A stretch of DNA of 64,000 nucleotides, from contig NZ_CP036525.1 in the NCBI RefSeq assembly GCF_007741535.1, positions 7,688,001 through 7,752,000 on the forward strand. The letters are read 5' to 3'. Of this stretch, positions 11,884 through 22,879 are shown in pieces; position 1 is the stretch's first letter, and each line of letters begins with the position of its first letter. This DNA is from Rubripirellula lacrimiformis (GTDB lineage Bacteria; Planctomycetota; Planctomycetia; Pirellulales; Pirellulaceae). The notes below the pieces were generated by a model. It had not been told where the DNA came from and made no database searches. It saw only the letters and a program-made list of their open reading frames with translations. The position numbers and the translations under genes are program-made.

Positions 11884-13457
11884 AGGCTGTGAATAATTGA
11901 GTTTTGGCTTGTTGGATTTCTGCATGGGGCTAAATTATTTGCATGAAAATTCCAACCGATGCTCAGCAGCGTGGTTCCGCTCGCACCCACCGCCCCGAAC
12001 GCAGCCAAGTTGAGATGCGGTTCTATTCGCTTGACCAGATGGTGGCCCGCGAGCACCGCGTTCGTTTGGTATGGCAGTACTGCGAATCGCTCGACCTCGG
12101 ACCGCTTTACGAGAAGATTAAATCGAAAGTAGATGGTCGTGGTCGCACCCCGATCGATCCGCGAATCCTCTTCGCCCTGTGGTTCTACGCAACGCTCGAA
12201 GGGATCAGTAGCGCCCGCCGTTTGAGCGATTTGACCACCCGCGACTTCCACTACCTGTGGATCTGCGGCGATGTCACGGTTAATCATCACACCCTGAGCG
12301 ACTTTCGCAGCGGCAACGCCGAGTATCTCGAGAAGTTGCTTAGCGACTCGATCGCCGTGCTGCTGAGCGAAAAACTGATCACGTTGGATACCATCGGGCA
12401 GGATGGCATGCGGGTGCGTGCCTCGGCCGGCAGCAGTTCGTTTCGGTCCGAATCGACGCTCCAACAGATGCAAGAGGTTGCCGAAGACTATGTAAAGGAA
12501 CTCGCCGAGCGATCCGACGAGGAAGCTGCCGCGGCAACTCGGGCCGAACAGGCCGCCCGCAAGCGTGCTGCCGACGAACGACTCGAGCGTATCAAGGCGG
12601 CTCAAGAGAACCTCAAAGAACTTGAGCGACGTCGTAAAGAGAAACGATCACGCAAAAGCAAGTCGACCCCACGAGCCTCCACAACGGACCCCGAAGCGGC
12701 GCGGATGAAGATGGGAGACGGCGGTTTTCGCCCCGCCTATAACGTCCAATTCGCCAGCGACGGCGACTCTCGAATTGTCGTCGGCGTGAGCGTTGACAAT
12801 CAGGGCAGCGATCAAGGTGAGATGCTTCCGATGTACGAGTCGATCTGCCGCACCTATGGGGTGACGCCGGCACACTACTTGGTCGACGGCGGGTTCACCA
12901 AAGCGAGCGATATCGAAGCGATGGACGCTGCGGGGACGGAGGTTTACGGTCCACTGAAGGACATCAAAAGACAAGTCGCTAACGGCAAGGATCCCCATGC
13001 GAGCAAGCCGGGCGATAGCGACGCGATGGCGAGGTATCGAAAGAGGATGGGGACACCCGAGGCGCAGGAGATGTTGAGACGACGTCCATCGATAGCTGAA
13101 TTTCCCAACGCGGAATGTCGTAATCGCGGTCTTCATCAGTTCCGGGTTCGTGGCCAGAAGAAAGCAATGGCCCAAACGCTTTGGCACGTGCTGGTGAACA
13201 ACTTCAATCGATTGAACAACCTAGGATTTTTACAAACACTGATGAGGCAATCCTGTACTGCGACGCCTTGAGGTTGGCCTCCGGTCTCCAATCGTTGGAC
13301 GCATCGCGTCCAACGAAGCTTCAAAGCGATCCACCAAGACAAAAGAACCACCGAAGCTTCAACCTGAAACTTTGACGACGACCGGCAATCCAAAATTTTT
13401 GAAAAACCACTTCAAAAACACGGCGTCAAGCCACAACCGGCCAATTATTCACAGTCT
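11884..13457 (+). mobile_element. IS1182-like insertion sequence inside the repeat array
   Basis: 1,574 bp. Its terminal inverted repeats match at 15 of 16 positions: AGGCTGTGAATAATTG on the left and, read from the other strand, AGACTGTGAATAATTG on the right. The flanks carry a direct duplication CGATG (11879-11883 and 13458-13462), so both ends are well defined. Removing the element joins two halves of the 103-bp repeat in register. It carries one transposase gene. Confidence 0.9.
11943..13271 (+). CDS. DDE transposase, IS1182-like family
   Basis: 442 residues. The N-terminal domain (YSLDQMVAREHRVRLVWQYC, GRTPIDPRILFALWFYATLE) is characteristic of IS1182/IS5-superfamily transposases. The catalytic DDE core includes GQDGMRVRASAG (first Asp), YLVDGGFTK (second Asp) and a Glu further on. 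A charged coiled-coil insertion (about residues 180-235) separates the first Asp from the rest. The gene reads complete, so the element may still be active. It begins about 60 bp inside the left end. Confidence 0.9.
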   Translation: MKIPTDAQQRGSARTHRPERSQVEMRFYSLDQMVAREHRVRLVWQYCESLDLGPLYEKIKSKVDGRGRTPIDPRILFALWFYATLEGISSARRLSDLTTRDFHYLWICGDVTVNHHTLSDFRSGNAEYLEKLLSDSIAVLLSEKLITLDTIGQDGMRVRASAGSSSFRSESTLQQMQEVAEDYVKELAERSDEEAAAATRAEQAARKRAADERLERIKAAQENLKELERRRKEKRSRKSKSTPRASTTDPEAARMKMGDGGFRPAYNVQFASDGDSRIVVGVSVDNQGSDQGEMLPMYESICRTYGVTPAHYLVDGGFTKASDIEAMDAAGTEVYGPLKDIKRQVANGKDPHASKPGDSDAMARYRKRMGTPEAQEMLRRRPSIAEFPNAECRNRGLHQFRVRGQKKAMAQTLWHVLVNNFNRLNNLGFLQTLMRQSCTATP

Positions 13458-13915
13458 CGATGGGCACACGGTTAAACGACAGTGGACAGTCGAACCCACT
13501 ACAAAATCGTTTAACCGCGTGGGCAACGCCCCGTGCGTCCACAACCCGAAACGCGTGGCCCGATGGGCACACGGTTAAACGACAGCGGATAGTCGAACCC
13601 GCCACAAATTCGTTTCACCGCGTGGGCAACGCCCCGTGCGTCCACATCCCCAAACGCGTGGCCCGACGGGCACACGGTTAAACGACAGCGGATAGTCGAA
13701 CCCGCCACAAATTCGTTTCACCGCGTGGGCAACGCCCCGTGCGTCCACATCCCCAAACGCGTGGCCCGACGGGCACACGGTTAAACGACAGCGGATAGTC
13801 GAACCCGCCCCAGAATCGTTTCACCGCGTGGGCAACGCCCCGTGCGTCCACAACCCAAAACGCGGGGCCTGATGGACACACGGTTAATCGACAGCGGACG
13901 ACAGCGGTCGATGGG
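13458..13915. repeat. 103-bp tandem repeat array, right part
   Basis: Four full units and a decayed fifth. The landmark G-A-(T/C)-G-G-(G/A)-C-A-C-A-C-G-G starts at 13459, 13562, 13665, 13768 and 13871, an exact 103-bp period. Units differ at a few positions. Because 103 is not a multiple of three, each minus-strand frame gives the same peptide pieces in turn (for example VDARGVAHAVKR), which explains several spurious ORFs. There are no unique spacers, so it is not a CRISPR array. Confidence 0.93.
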
Positions 13916-13947
13916 GTTCGGACGCTGTTGTTGCGGCTGCCACTTGT

Positions 13948-14280
13948 TCAGCCGGTGATCAGCTTCAACAGGTCGCCGATATTGCGATGCGCTTCGATGG
14001 GGTGCCGCAGCGGTTGGTCTGTCAGGACTTCGTAGTGGTTCTTTCGCCCCACCTTCTCGCGGCGAATGAAGCCTTCCTCCTCTAGATCCTGCACAATCCG
14101 CTGCACCGCCCGCTCGGTGATCCCGACCTGGACGGCGACTTCCCGTAGCACCAGATCCGGCTGAGCGTTCAAGACGATCAGGACATGTGCGTGATTGGTC
14201 AAGAAAGTCCATCGAGCCGGTGGGCGGCCCTCGGCGGGCGCCGGCGGAGTCGTGCGGGGGAGGGAATCCTGGTTTCGCAT
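13948..14280 (-). CDS. Winged-helix transcriptional regulator (MarR/ArsR-like)
   Basis: 110 residues from ATG 14280, where the conserved part begins; the frame runs open further upstream into the divergent promoter region. Sequence [14 protein letters not shown], then [28 protein letters not shown] and the wing [10 protein letters not shown] form a classical winged helix. The segment [16 protein letters not shown] is typical of this small family. It is transcribed away from dabB and is the natural candidate to control it. No ligand-sensing domain is visible. Confidence 0.8.
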   Translation of the reverse strand: MRNQDSLPRTTPPAPAEGRPPARWTFLTNHAHVLIVLNAQPDLVLREVAVQVGITERAVQRIVQDLEEEGFIRREKVGRKNHYEVLTDQPLRHPIEAHRNIGDLLKLITG

Positions 14281-14523
14281 TGCCCTTTTTGCTGCCACTG
14301 CTGATCTCCCGTCCGAGCCCCGGACCCCTTGAACCAAATGCCGGCCGAAGCGATTTCGATGTCGTCCGGCGAAGCGAACGATTGTAGCACTGAAAAACAC
14401 GAATTTATTTTCGCGACTCGAATTTCCATAAAAAAAGCCGCAAATGACGGCTTCCTTCACGATTCGGAGCCCTCACGGCGCCCAAATCGTCTCATCCAGA
14501 GCCTGCAAAAGGACGAAACTCAA

Positions 14524-14552
14524 TTGACGACACATATGTCGTGCTTTAGATT
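14524..14552 (+). promoter_or_regulatory. Candidate dabB promoter with operator in the spacer
   Basis: TTGACG (14524-14529), a 17-bp spacer and TAGATT (14547-14552) make a plausible sigma-70 promoter 35 bp upstream of dabB. Inside it lies the inverted repeat ACGACA-N4-TGTCGT (14527-14542), well placed for a repressor dimer. The gene for a winged-helix protein starts on the other side of this region. The binding relationship is inferred. Confidence 0.5.
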
Positions 14553-14586
14553 TCGCGTCTCCTACTTCTCACCTGCGGAGGTTTCG

Positions 14587-16173
<1,587 letters not shown>

Positions 16174-16237
16174 CCCACGGCGTCCAGTATTCTCCGCGTC
16201 CAGTGCCTTCCCCAACCATCCAAGTCCGAGACACACC

Positions 16238-18895
16238 ATGAAATCCATCACCCCAAAGCAAGCTGGTCACCCCCCCTTGTCGGTCTTCATGCCAGCCTCT
16301 TATGACGAACCTCATGTCCATCGACAGTTCGAACAATTGTTGGCACAGGTGACCGAAGTGGTCGCCCCGGTATGGCCGCTAAAAGATCTGATCGCCGTCA
16401 ATCCCTACGCCGGTCTGACCGAACGTCCGTTTTCCGAAGCAGGCGATTACCTGCGAACCTTCTCGCAGTGCGAACTACTGCCATCGATGGCTCACTTCGC
16501 AAGCGAGTATCATCGGGGGGCGATCGATCAACGTCACATCGAATCCGCCTTGGGCGAACGAGCCGGTGTCACGGCACAGTCGGTGACCGTCGCCCAAGTG
16601 ATGGACCTTCTGCAGAGCGATCATCCATCAACTTCCGCCGAAATCGATGCTTTGAATCCACCGGCGAAGCTTCCACGTGTCAGCACGTTGACGGCACACC
16701 TCAGCGCGTCCGGCGATATCGATTGGAGCGCCACGGTTTGTGAAGAGATCGGAAAGTTCTGTGCGTCCTATTACCAAGAGGATCATTCCGCCTGGGGCAA
16801 TCCATGGAAGGATCAACCGCTGTACCAAGCTTGGCGAAGTGCCGCACAAATTGACCGTGGCATCGAACTGCTAGGGTTGGACGGATTCCGCAAATTCGTA
16901 AGCGACCTGCCGCATACGGTCGACGCAACCATTCTTCATCTGCTGCAGCGTCTCGATCTTCCCGAATCACTTTGGGAAACCTACTTGCTCGCTCATGCGT
17001 TCTCGATTCCCGGATGGAGCGGCTGGACAAAATTCCAAGACATGCAAGACGAATCGATCGAATCGCATGACTTCCGAGGCCTGTTGGCGATCGCACTTGC
17101 CTACGATGTGGCGATCAGCGAAACCTTTGACTTTCATATCGATTGGCATTCACTGCTGCGTCACCCAAGCCCGTCACAGACCACTGCAGATCCCGAATCC
17201 AGGGCGATTCGAAGCGTGCTACTACTTGCATCGGAGATCGCATTCCGAGATCAGTTGCTAAGCCGACTGAAGCCGTCGACACACACCAGCACCGGTAGGC
17301 TTTCCAGCGATTTGGCCGTGGATGGTTTGCCAGCGGGCGAATTGCCGCAGCCAACGCTGCACGCTCACGGGGCAACGAAACTAGCCCAGATCGCTTTCTG
17401 TATCGACGTGCGATCGGAACGAGTTCGACGCCACATCGAAGTCGAATCTAATCAGGTCGAAACGCTTGGCTTTGCCGGGTTCTTTGGACTGCCATTCGAA
17501 TACGTTCCCTTGGGACAAGAATCCGGCAACGTGCATGCCCCCGTCCTGCTGAAGCCAAAGTTTCAGTTAAAGGAAAAACTAGCGGGCTGTGTCGACGAAT
17601 CGGGACACGATCATTCGCAGGCGGTGGGGAGACGCCAAAGCGTGCGAACATGGCGAAAGCTATGGAAACGTTTCCAATCCTCGGCGGTCGGTTGCTTCTC
17701 GTTTGTTGAAACGATGGGACTATTGGATGCGTTGGAACTCGCAGCCCGACTTGGCGGGCGCAGTCTGAAGACGTCGACCCCCGAAACCGATGGCATCGGC
17801 GGACACGGACTGCAGTTCAGCTTGTCTCATCTTCAGGACCAGAACGTTACCACGGATCAACAGGCCGATTTCGCCGCAGGCCTGCTGACGGGGATGGGGC
17901 TGACCGACAACTTTGCTTCGCTGGTGGCCTTTTGCGGGCACGGCAGCCAAACGGACAACAACCCGTTGGCGGCTGGCTTGGATTGTGGTGCATGCGGCGG
18001 ACATTCGGGCGCACCGAATGCTCGATTGGCAGCCATGCTGTTGAACGACCGAAGTGTCCGAGCGCGATTGAGCGAACGCGGAATCGAGATCCCGGCCGAC
18101 ACCCATTTCATGGCTGGGTGGCACAACACGACCACGGACCAGATCGAGTGGCTGGACCTGGAATCGGTCCCCGCGTCGCACCAGTCGCGTGTCGCGGACC
18201 TGCAATCGATCACAGACGTCGCCGGCGAATTCACTCGACAAGAACGCCAGAGCAGCGTTGGCGAAGCGTCGTCGGACGCTGTCATCGCACGAGCGTCGGA
18301 TTGGTCGCAAACGCGTCCCGAGTGGGGTTTGGCGGGGAACGCAGCGATGATCATCGGCCCACGCTGCCTGACGAAGAATGCAGATTTGGACGGACGAGTT
18401 TTTCTGCACAGCTATGACTGCGATTCGGACCTGAACGGGGATGTTCTGGAAGCGATCATGACCGCACCGATGGTCGTCGCCCATTGGATCAACATGCAGT
18501 ACTACGCATCGTCGGTCGACAATCGTCACTTCGGCAGTGGAAACAAGACCATCCACAACGTGGTGGGACGATTCGGCGTGTTTTCAGGAAACGGTGGCGA
18601 CCTGCAATCGGGATTGCCCGAACAGTCGCTCCGCTGTGGGGACCAAGTCCAACACATCCCGCTGCGATTGCAAGCCGTGATCGTCGCGCCGCGTGCGGCG
18701 ATTGACAAGGTCATCGACAAACATGCCCAGGTCCGGGATCGATTGCAAAACGCGTGGGTGCACCTGATCGCAATCGAGGGCGACCATCGCTATCGATACC
18801 AAGAAAACGGAGATTGGGTTCAGTTGCATCAGGACTTGCCAAAATCGATGGATTGGCTTGATCCGCAACCAGAAGTCTGCGGGTCACTGGTTTAA
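16238..18895 (+). CDS. dabA: DabA: zinc-dependent carbonic-anhydrase-like subunit (DUF2309)
   Basis: 885 residues. The zinc-site residues of the family can be placed: C388 and D390 in FCIDVRSERVRRHIE, H568 in CGHGSQTDNNP and C583 in LDCGACGGHSG. Their spacing (2 between the first pair, 15 between the last) equals that of the characterised Halothiobacillus DabA. It should hydrate CO2 vectorially to bicarbonate at the inner face of the membrane together with DabB. No carboxysome or RuBisCO gene is near, so the role is probably anaplerotic bicarbonate supply. Gene order dabB-dabA suggests one transcript. Confidence 0.93.
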   Translation: MKSITPKQAGHPPLSVFMPASYDEPHVHRQFEQLLAQVTEVVAPVWPLKDLIAVNPYAGLTERPFSEAGDYLRTFSQCELLPSMAHFASEYHRGAIDQRHIESALGERAGVTAQSVTVAQVMDLLQSDHPSTSAEIDALNPPAKLPRVSTLTAHLSASGDIDWSATVCEEIGKFCASYYQEDHSAWGNPWKDQPLYQAWRSAAQIDRGIELLGLDGFRKFVSDLPHTVDATILHLLQRLDLPESLWETYLLAHAFSIPGWSGWTKFQDMQDESIESHDFRGLLAIALAYDVAISETFDFHIDWHSLLRHPSPSQTTADPESRAIRSVLLLASEIAFRDQLLSRLKPSTHTSTGRLSSDLAVDGLPAGELPQPTLHAHGATKLAQIAFCIDVRSERVRRHIEVESNQVETLGFAGFFGLPFEYVPLGQESGNVHAPVLLKPKFQLKEKLAGCVDESGHDHSQAVGRRQSVRTWRKLWKRFQSSAVGCFSFVETMGLLDALELAARLGGRSLKTSTPETDGIGGHGLQFSLSHLQDQNVTTDQQADFAAGLLTGMGLTDNFASLVAFCGHGSQTDNNPLAAGLDCGACGGHSGAPNARLAAMLLNDRSVRARLSERGIEIPADTHFMAGWHNTTTDQIEWLDLESVPASHQSRVADLQSITDVAGEFTRQERQSSVGEASSDAVIARASDWSQTRPEWGLAGNAAMIIGPRCLTKNADLDGRVFLHSYDCDSDLNGDVLEAIMTAPMVVAHWINMQYYASSVDNRHFGSGNKTIHNVVGRFGVFSGNGGDLQSGLPEQSLRCGDQVQHIPLRLQAVIVAPRAAIDKVIDKHAQVRDRLQNAWVHLIAIEGDHRYRYQENGDWVQLHQDLPKSMDWLDPQPEVCGSLV

Positions 18896-19373
18896 CCGGC
18901 CCCGACGCGGGCAATGCAGTGAAGCACCTGGCATGCGGAAGTCGCCAAGACGTTTGGTGATCCCACAACCCTAGGAGGAAACGGTTGACGGTTAATCGAT
19001 TGAGTGAGCCGTAATCGCGTGAGCGGCCGGGAATCCCCCCAATGCCCGCGGCCTCACGGCCAGCGGCTCACCATTGCCGTTGGAAGTTCGACTTAATCAA
19101 CGAAACTCTTGACGAGTTCCGCTACGAGAAACCGCCCCAAATGTGGGGAATGAACGCTTCACAGCTTTGCGCTGCGGGGCCAGGCTGGCACTTCACCGGC
19201 AAGATCCAAGCCATTGTCGCGACGGGATGCACTGCCAAACGGCATTGGCATGACAGGATGCAGTACCGCATGATGCGGCAAAAATCATAGACCCTTCTTT
19301 GCGGTTATATGCGAAGATTACTGACCTATTCCATTTTCAACATTCGTTCTTCGATAACTTTAGTCTGACGCGT
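18896..19373. other. Intergenic region dabA / secretion operon
   Basis: About 0.48 kb containing the second palindromic repeat (19002-19071). The plus-strand ORF at 19042-19290 runs through the repeat and is not credible as a gene. Confidence 0.5.
19002..19071. repeat. Palindromic intergenic repeat, copy 2
   Basis: Same element as at 10785-10875. GTGAGCCG pairs with CGGCTCAC at the ends; GTGAGCGGCCGGG pairs with CCCGCGGCCTCAC inside. This copy is shorter between the arms and its pairing is better. Confidence 0.7.
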
Positions 19374-21533
19374 ATGGACCCAACTCATCACACCGACTCG
19401 GTCGCCCCTGACGATCAATCGGTTCTTCGGGCACTGACACGGGTCGGGCAAAGCCTGAATGTTCCGATCGATTTGGCGGATGTTCTTTCGAATGATTCGA
19501 TGCCGACCGGCGAAGATTCATTGTGGGTGCTGCAGACGAGCGCCACCCAGGCGGGCATCGTGCTGGACGAAACGCACCTGGAATCGGGAAAGGAGGCTTT
19601 TGGTTTTCTTAGCGAAGGGCACCCGGTCGTGCTTGCCTATGACGACGGTACGCTGCGTGTCTTAGAAAAAGCGAATTGGCGTTCGGTCGAGATGTTCACG
19701 ACCAGCGAGCAAGTCAATTCGAAAGTGATCAGCCGCCGACAACTTACCAAGCTATTTTCGTCTTCAGACCAACCGCGGATGCTGATCGCCCGCAAACAGT
19801 TCGAGTGCGAATCGATCTCTGCCAGTTCGCCGGGGCACTCTGGCGATCACGCACATCCCACCCCGCTGCGACGATTCATCGGATTGTTATCGCTAGACCG
19901 GGGCGATGTCGGGATGGTCGTGTTGTTCGCATTGGTCGCAGGCGTGCTGACACTGGCGACACCTTTGGCGGTCGAATCTTTGGTCAATGTGGTTAGCTGG
20001 GGGACTCAGTTTCAACCGTTGATCATTTTGGGATTGATGTTGTTGACCTGTCTTAGCATCGCCGGCGTGCTCCGCGTGCTGCAGACCGTGGTGGTGGAAA
20101 TCATCCAACGTCGCCAGTTCGTGCGGATCGCAAGCGACCTGGCCCACCGGTTCCCGCGTGCCAACCAGGCCCATCTCGAAAGCGAATATCCGCGTGAGCT
20201 TGCCAATCGTTTTTTCGACATCATGACGATCCAGAAAGCAACCGCGGTGTTGTTGCTAGACGGGGTTTCGATTGTTCTGACGACCGTCTTGGGGATGATC
20301 GTACTGGCGTTCTATCACCCGTTCCTGTTGGGTTTCGACGTCGTCCTGGTGATTTCGATGGTGTCGATCATTTGGGTGTTGGGTCGAGGTGGCATTCGCA
20401 CATCGATCGAAGAATCGGTGGCCAAGTACCGGGTCGCACACTGGTTGCAAGACGTGATCGCGCAACCATCGATATTCAAGACCAGCGGTGGCGAGGTCTT
20501 GGCGATCCAACGAACCGACCGTTTGACCGCGGATTACATCGCCGCCCGCCAGCGGCAATTCCGCGTCGTCATCCGTCAGGTTGGTTTTGCAATGGTGGTC
20601 CAAGTGGTGGCTTCGACTGCTTTGTTGGCCCTTGGCGGATGGTTGGTCATTGGTGGTGCATTGACCCTTGGCCAATTGGTCGCCAGCGAATTGATCGTGA
20701 CGGTTGTCGTGGGCGCATTTGCCAAAGCGGGGAAGTCGCTGGAAAAGTTCTATGACTTGATGGCGGGCATCGACAAAGTTGGGCACCTGATCGATATCCC
20801 GGCCGACCAGAAGATCGAGATCGGAGCGGTCGACGAAGGGCCGGCAGCGGTTTCGTGGTCCAACCTGTCCTTTCGCGGAACCGGATGGAGTTCCAAGATT
20901 CCCTCGGCCACGATCCGACCTGGCGATCGTGTCGCCATCACCGGCGATGACGTCAGCGGCCGGTCCTATCTGGCCCGCGCCGTCGCTGGTTTGACAGATC
21001 CGCGAGAGGGATTGATCCAGATCTGTGGAATCGAAGCCGCTCAGGCAGCCACCTCTGGAATGGGAAAATTGGTGGCCTATGCCGGGATGCGAGACATCTT
21101 TCATGGGACCGTTCGTGAAAACATTGACTTGGGACGTCGCGGGATCGGCCAACACCGGGTTCGCCAAGTGGTCGCCCAAGTTGGCTTGACCGCCACGATC
21201 GAGCAGTTGGAAAACGGCTTGCAAACGACATTGCAAACCGGTGGCCACCCGCTTTGCGACGAGCAGATTGTCCGCTTGCTGGTGGCACGTGCGTTGGCCG
21301 TTCGCCCCAAGTTGCTAGTCATCGACGGTTTGCTGGACGACCTAGATCCATCGACGCGCGATTCGCTGTGGCAACACATTGCGGCGGTGCCCGACGAGTG
21401 GACTCTGCTGGTGTTTACCAATCGAAGCGATGTTGCCGATCTCTGCGACCAGACCTTGTTCCTGCGCCAGCAGTCATCGGCCGATACGAATTCATCTGAC
21501 AATCCAACATCCGACCCGAAAGCCAACTCATGA
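19374..21533 (+). CDS. Type I secretion-like ABC membrane protein with degenerate ATPase domain
   Basis: 719 residues from ATG 19374. Layout: an N-terminal C39-peptidase-like region without the catalytic Cys (about 10-135), six membrane segments (about 170-440) and an ABC domain (about 490-700). All nucleotide motifs are damaged. The Walker A position reads GDDVSGRSY (Lys replaced by Arg, a Gly lost). The signature reads LCDEQ instead of LSGGQ. Walker B ends IDG where Glu is expected, and the H-loop reads TNR. The fold seems kept but ATP hydrolysis is unlikely. The stop overlaps the start of the HlyD-type gene. Confidence 0.85.
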   Translation: MDPTHHTDSVAPDDQSVLRALTRVGQSLNVPIDLADVLSNDSMPTGEDSLWVLQTSATQAGIVLDETHLESGKEAFGFLSEGHPVVLAYDDGTLRVLEKANWRSVEMFTTSEQVNSKVISRRQLTKLFSSSDQPRMLIARKQFECESISASSPGHSGDHAHPTPLRRFIGLLSLDRGDVGMVVLFALVAGVLTLATPLAVESLVNVVSWGTQFQPLIILGLMLLTCLSIAGVLRVLQTVVVEIIQRRQFVRIASDLAHRFPRANQAHLESEYPRELANRFFDIMTIQKATAVLLLDGVSIVLTTVLGMIVLAFYHPFLLGFDVVLVISMVSIIWVLGRGGIRTSIEESVAKYRVAHWLQDVIAQPSIFKTSGGEVLAIQRTDRLTADYIAARQRQFRVVIRQVGFAMVVQVVASTALLALGGWLVIGGALTLGQLVASELIVTVVVGAFAKAGKSLEKFYDLMAGIDKVGHLIDIPADQKIEIGAVDEGPAAVSWSNLSFRGTGWSSKIPSATIRPGDRVAITGDDVSGRSYLARAVAGLTDPREGLIQICGIEAAQAATSGMGKLVAYAGMRDIFHGTVRENIDLGRRGIGQHRVRQVVAQVGLTATIEQLENGLQTTLQTGGHPLCDEQIVRLLVARALAVRPKLLVIDGLLDDLDPSTRDSLWQHIAAVPDEWTLLVFTNRSDVADLCDQTLFLRQQSSADTNSSDNPTSDPKANS

Positions 21534-22879
21534 TTTCCGTCTTTCCATCGTCCGATGATTTTGCGTCGATGCAACTGGTCCGCACCGGCAACTGGATCCG
21601 CTTTGTCGGTCGGCTAACCCTGCTGGGATTATTCCTATCGATCATTGCGATGTTGTTCTTGCCGTGGCAACAAACCGCCAGCGGTGTGGGAACGGTGGTG
21701 GCCGTGGATCCGCAGAACCGCCCGCAACCTGTCCGCAGTCCATCGAAGGGGGTGGTGGAGTACGTCAAACCGGGACTGCGTGAGGGGAGCTACGTCGAAA
21801 AGGACGAACTGTTGCTGCGTCTATCACCGTTTTCGGTGGACGGAGTGTCACAGATCGATACGCAAATCATTGCGATTGAATCCAAGGAAGCGGCAGCCTG
21901 GTCCGGGCTGGAGGTGGCCAAGCAAGCCGTCATGCTTCAAGAAAGCGGTGGCAAAAGTCTGACCGAATCGCTGAAACAGGATCTGGAGGCTGCCAAACAA
22001 AAATGGGAACAATCCAGGAACGAAGTCTCTTCGCTGGAAGCTGAACTGCAGGACAAACGCAACCAATTGCGAATCGCCGAAGACGTTGCCGACAAAGGCT
22101 TGGTGTCCCGCGAGGAACTGTTCAGCAAACGACAGTCGGTCGAATCCCAAATCGCAAAAGTCCAGAAAGCACAGAACGCGGTCCACGAGTTATCGGCGGC
22201 GCTGATATCCAAAGAAGAAGAGATCGAATCGAAACTTCAAGACATCGCTATCAAGAACCGAAGTGCCGAACAAAAGGTGCTCGAATCGATGCAGAAGATC
22301 AACACGATCGAAAAAGAGGTTTTGGACCTACGCAATAAACGCGGCGAACTCGATCGGCTAGAGGTGCGTGCGCCGCGATCCGGCCGAATCCAGGAATGGT
22401 ATGGCGTCGAAGGCAGCGACACGATCAAGGAAGGCGACCAGTTGTTTGTGATCGTGCCGGACACAGAAGTCCTGGCAGTGGAGATGAAGGTGAGTGGCAA
22501 TGACATGCCGCTGATCCGAGAAGGGGCCCAGGTGCGGCTGCAGTTCGAAGGCTGGCCGGCCGTCCAATTTGTCGGATGGCCATCGGTCGCCGTCGGCACT
22601 TTTGGCGGAAAAGTCAACCGAGTTTTCCCGACCGACGACGGGAGAGGCAACTTTCGGGTGCTGGTGACCCCGGAAAATCATTTTGATCGGGAGAATGGTT
22701 GGCCGGATGACCGATACCTACGGCAGGGCGTCCGCGCAAACGGGTGGGTGCTGCTGAATCGTGTTCCTCTGGGCCAAGAGATATGGCGTCAATTGAACGG
22801 CTTCCCGCCGGTTGTCTCCCGGCAAGAGCCTTATCAACCCAAGGAAAAGTCCACCAAAGTCAAGTTGCCCAAGGCATGA
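21530..22879 (+). CDS. HlyD-family periplasmic adaptor (membrane fusion protein)
   Basis: 449 residues, starting in the ATGA overlap with the ABC gene. One N-terminal membrane anchor (about residues 27-50), a lipoyl/biotinyl-like half (GVVEYVKPGLREGSYVEKDE), a long coiled-coil hairpin (about 105-270) and the second lipoyl half (VRAPRSGRIQEWYGVEGSDTI) follow the adaptor plan of type I secretion. It would bridge the inner-membrane ABC protein and the TolC-like outer-membrane channel encoded next. The C-terminal beta-barrel ends in a Lys/Pro-rich tail. Confidence 0.9.
   Translation: MISVFPSSDDFASMQLVRTGNWIRFVGRLTLLGLFLSIIAMLFLPWQQTASGVGTVVAVDPQNRPQPVRSPSKGVVEYVKPGLREGSYVEKDELLLRLSPFSVDGVSQIDTQIIAIESKEAAAWSGLEVAKQAVMLQESGGKSLTESLKQDLEAAKQKWEQSRNEVSSLEAELQDKRNQLRIAEDVADKGLVSREELFSKRQSVESQIAKVQKAQNAVHELSAALISKEEEIESKLQDIAIKNRSAEQKVLESMQKINTIEKEVLDLRNKRGELDRLEVRAPRSGRIQEWYGVEGSDTIKEGDQLFVIVPDTEVLAVEMKVSGNDMPLIREGAQVRLQFEGWPAVQFVGWPSVAVGTFGGKVNRVFPTDDGRGNFRVLVTPENHFDRENGWPDDRYLRQGVRANGWVLLNRVPLGQEIWRQLNGFPPVVSRQEPYQPKEKSTKVKLPKA

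Noticed and set aside
11790-12605. Minus-strand ORF of 271 residues across the IS1182 transposase
   Set aside because: It is the reverse-strand shadow of the transposase gene and of the repeat array, with no family features.
13458-13915. Possible CRISPR array
   Set aside because: The repeats are contiguous 103-bp units without unique spacers, and no cas gene is near.
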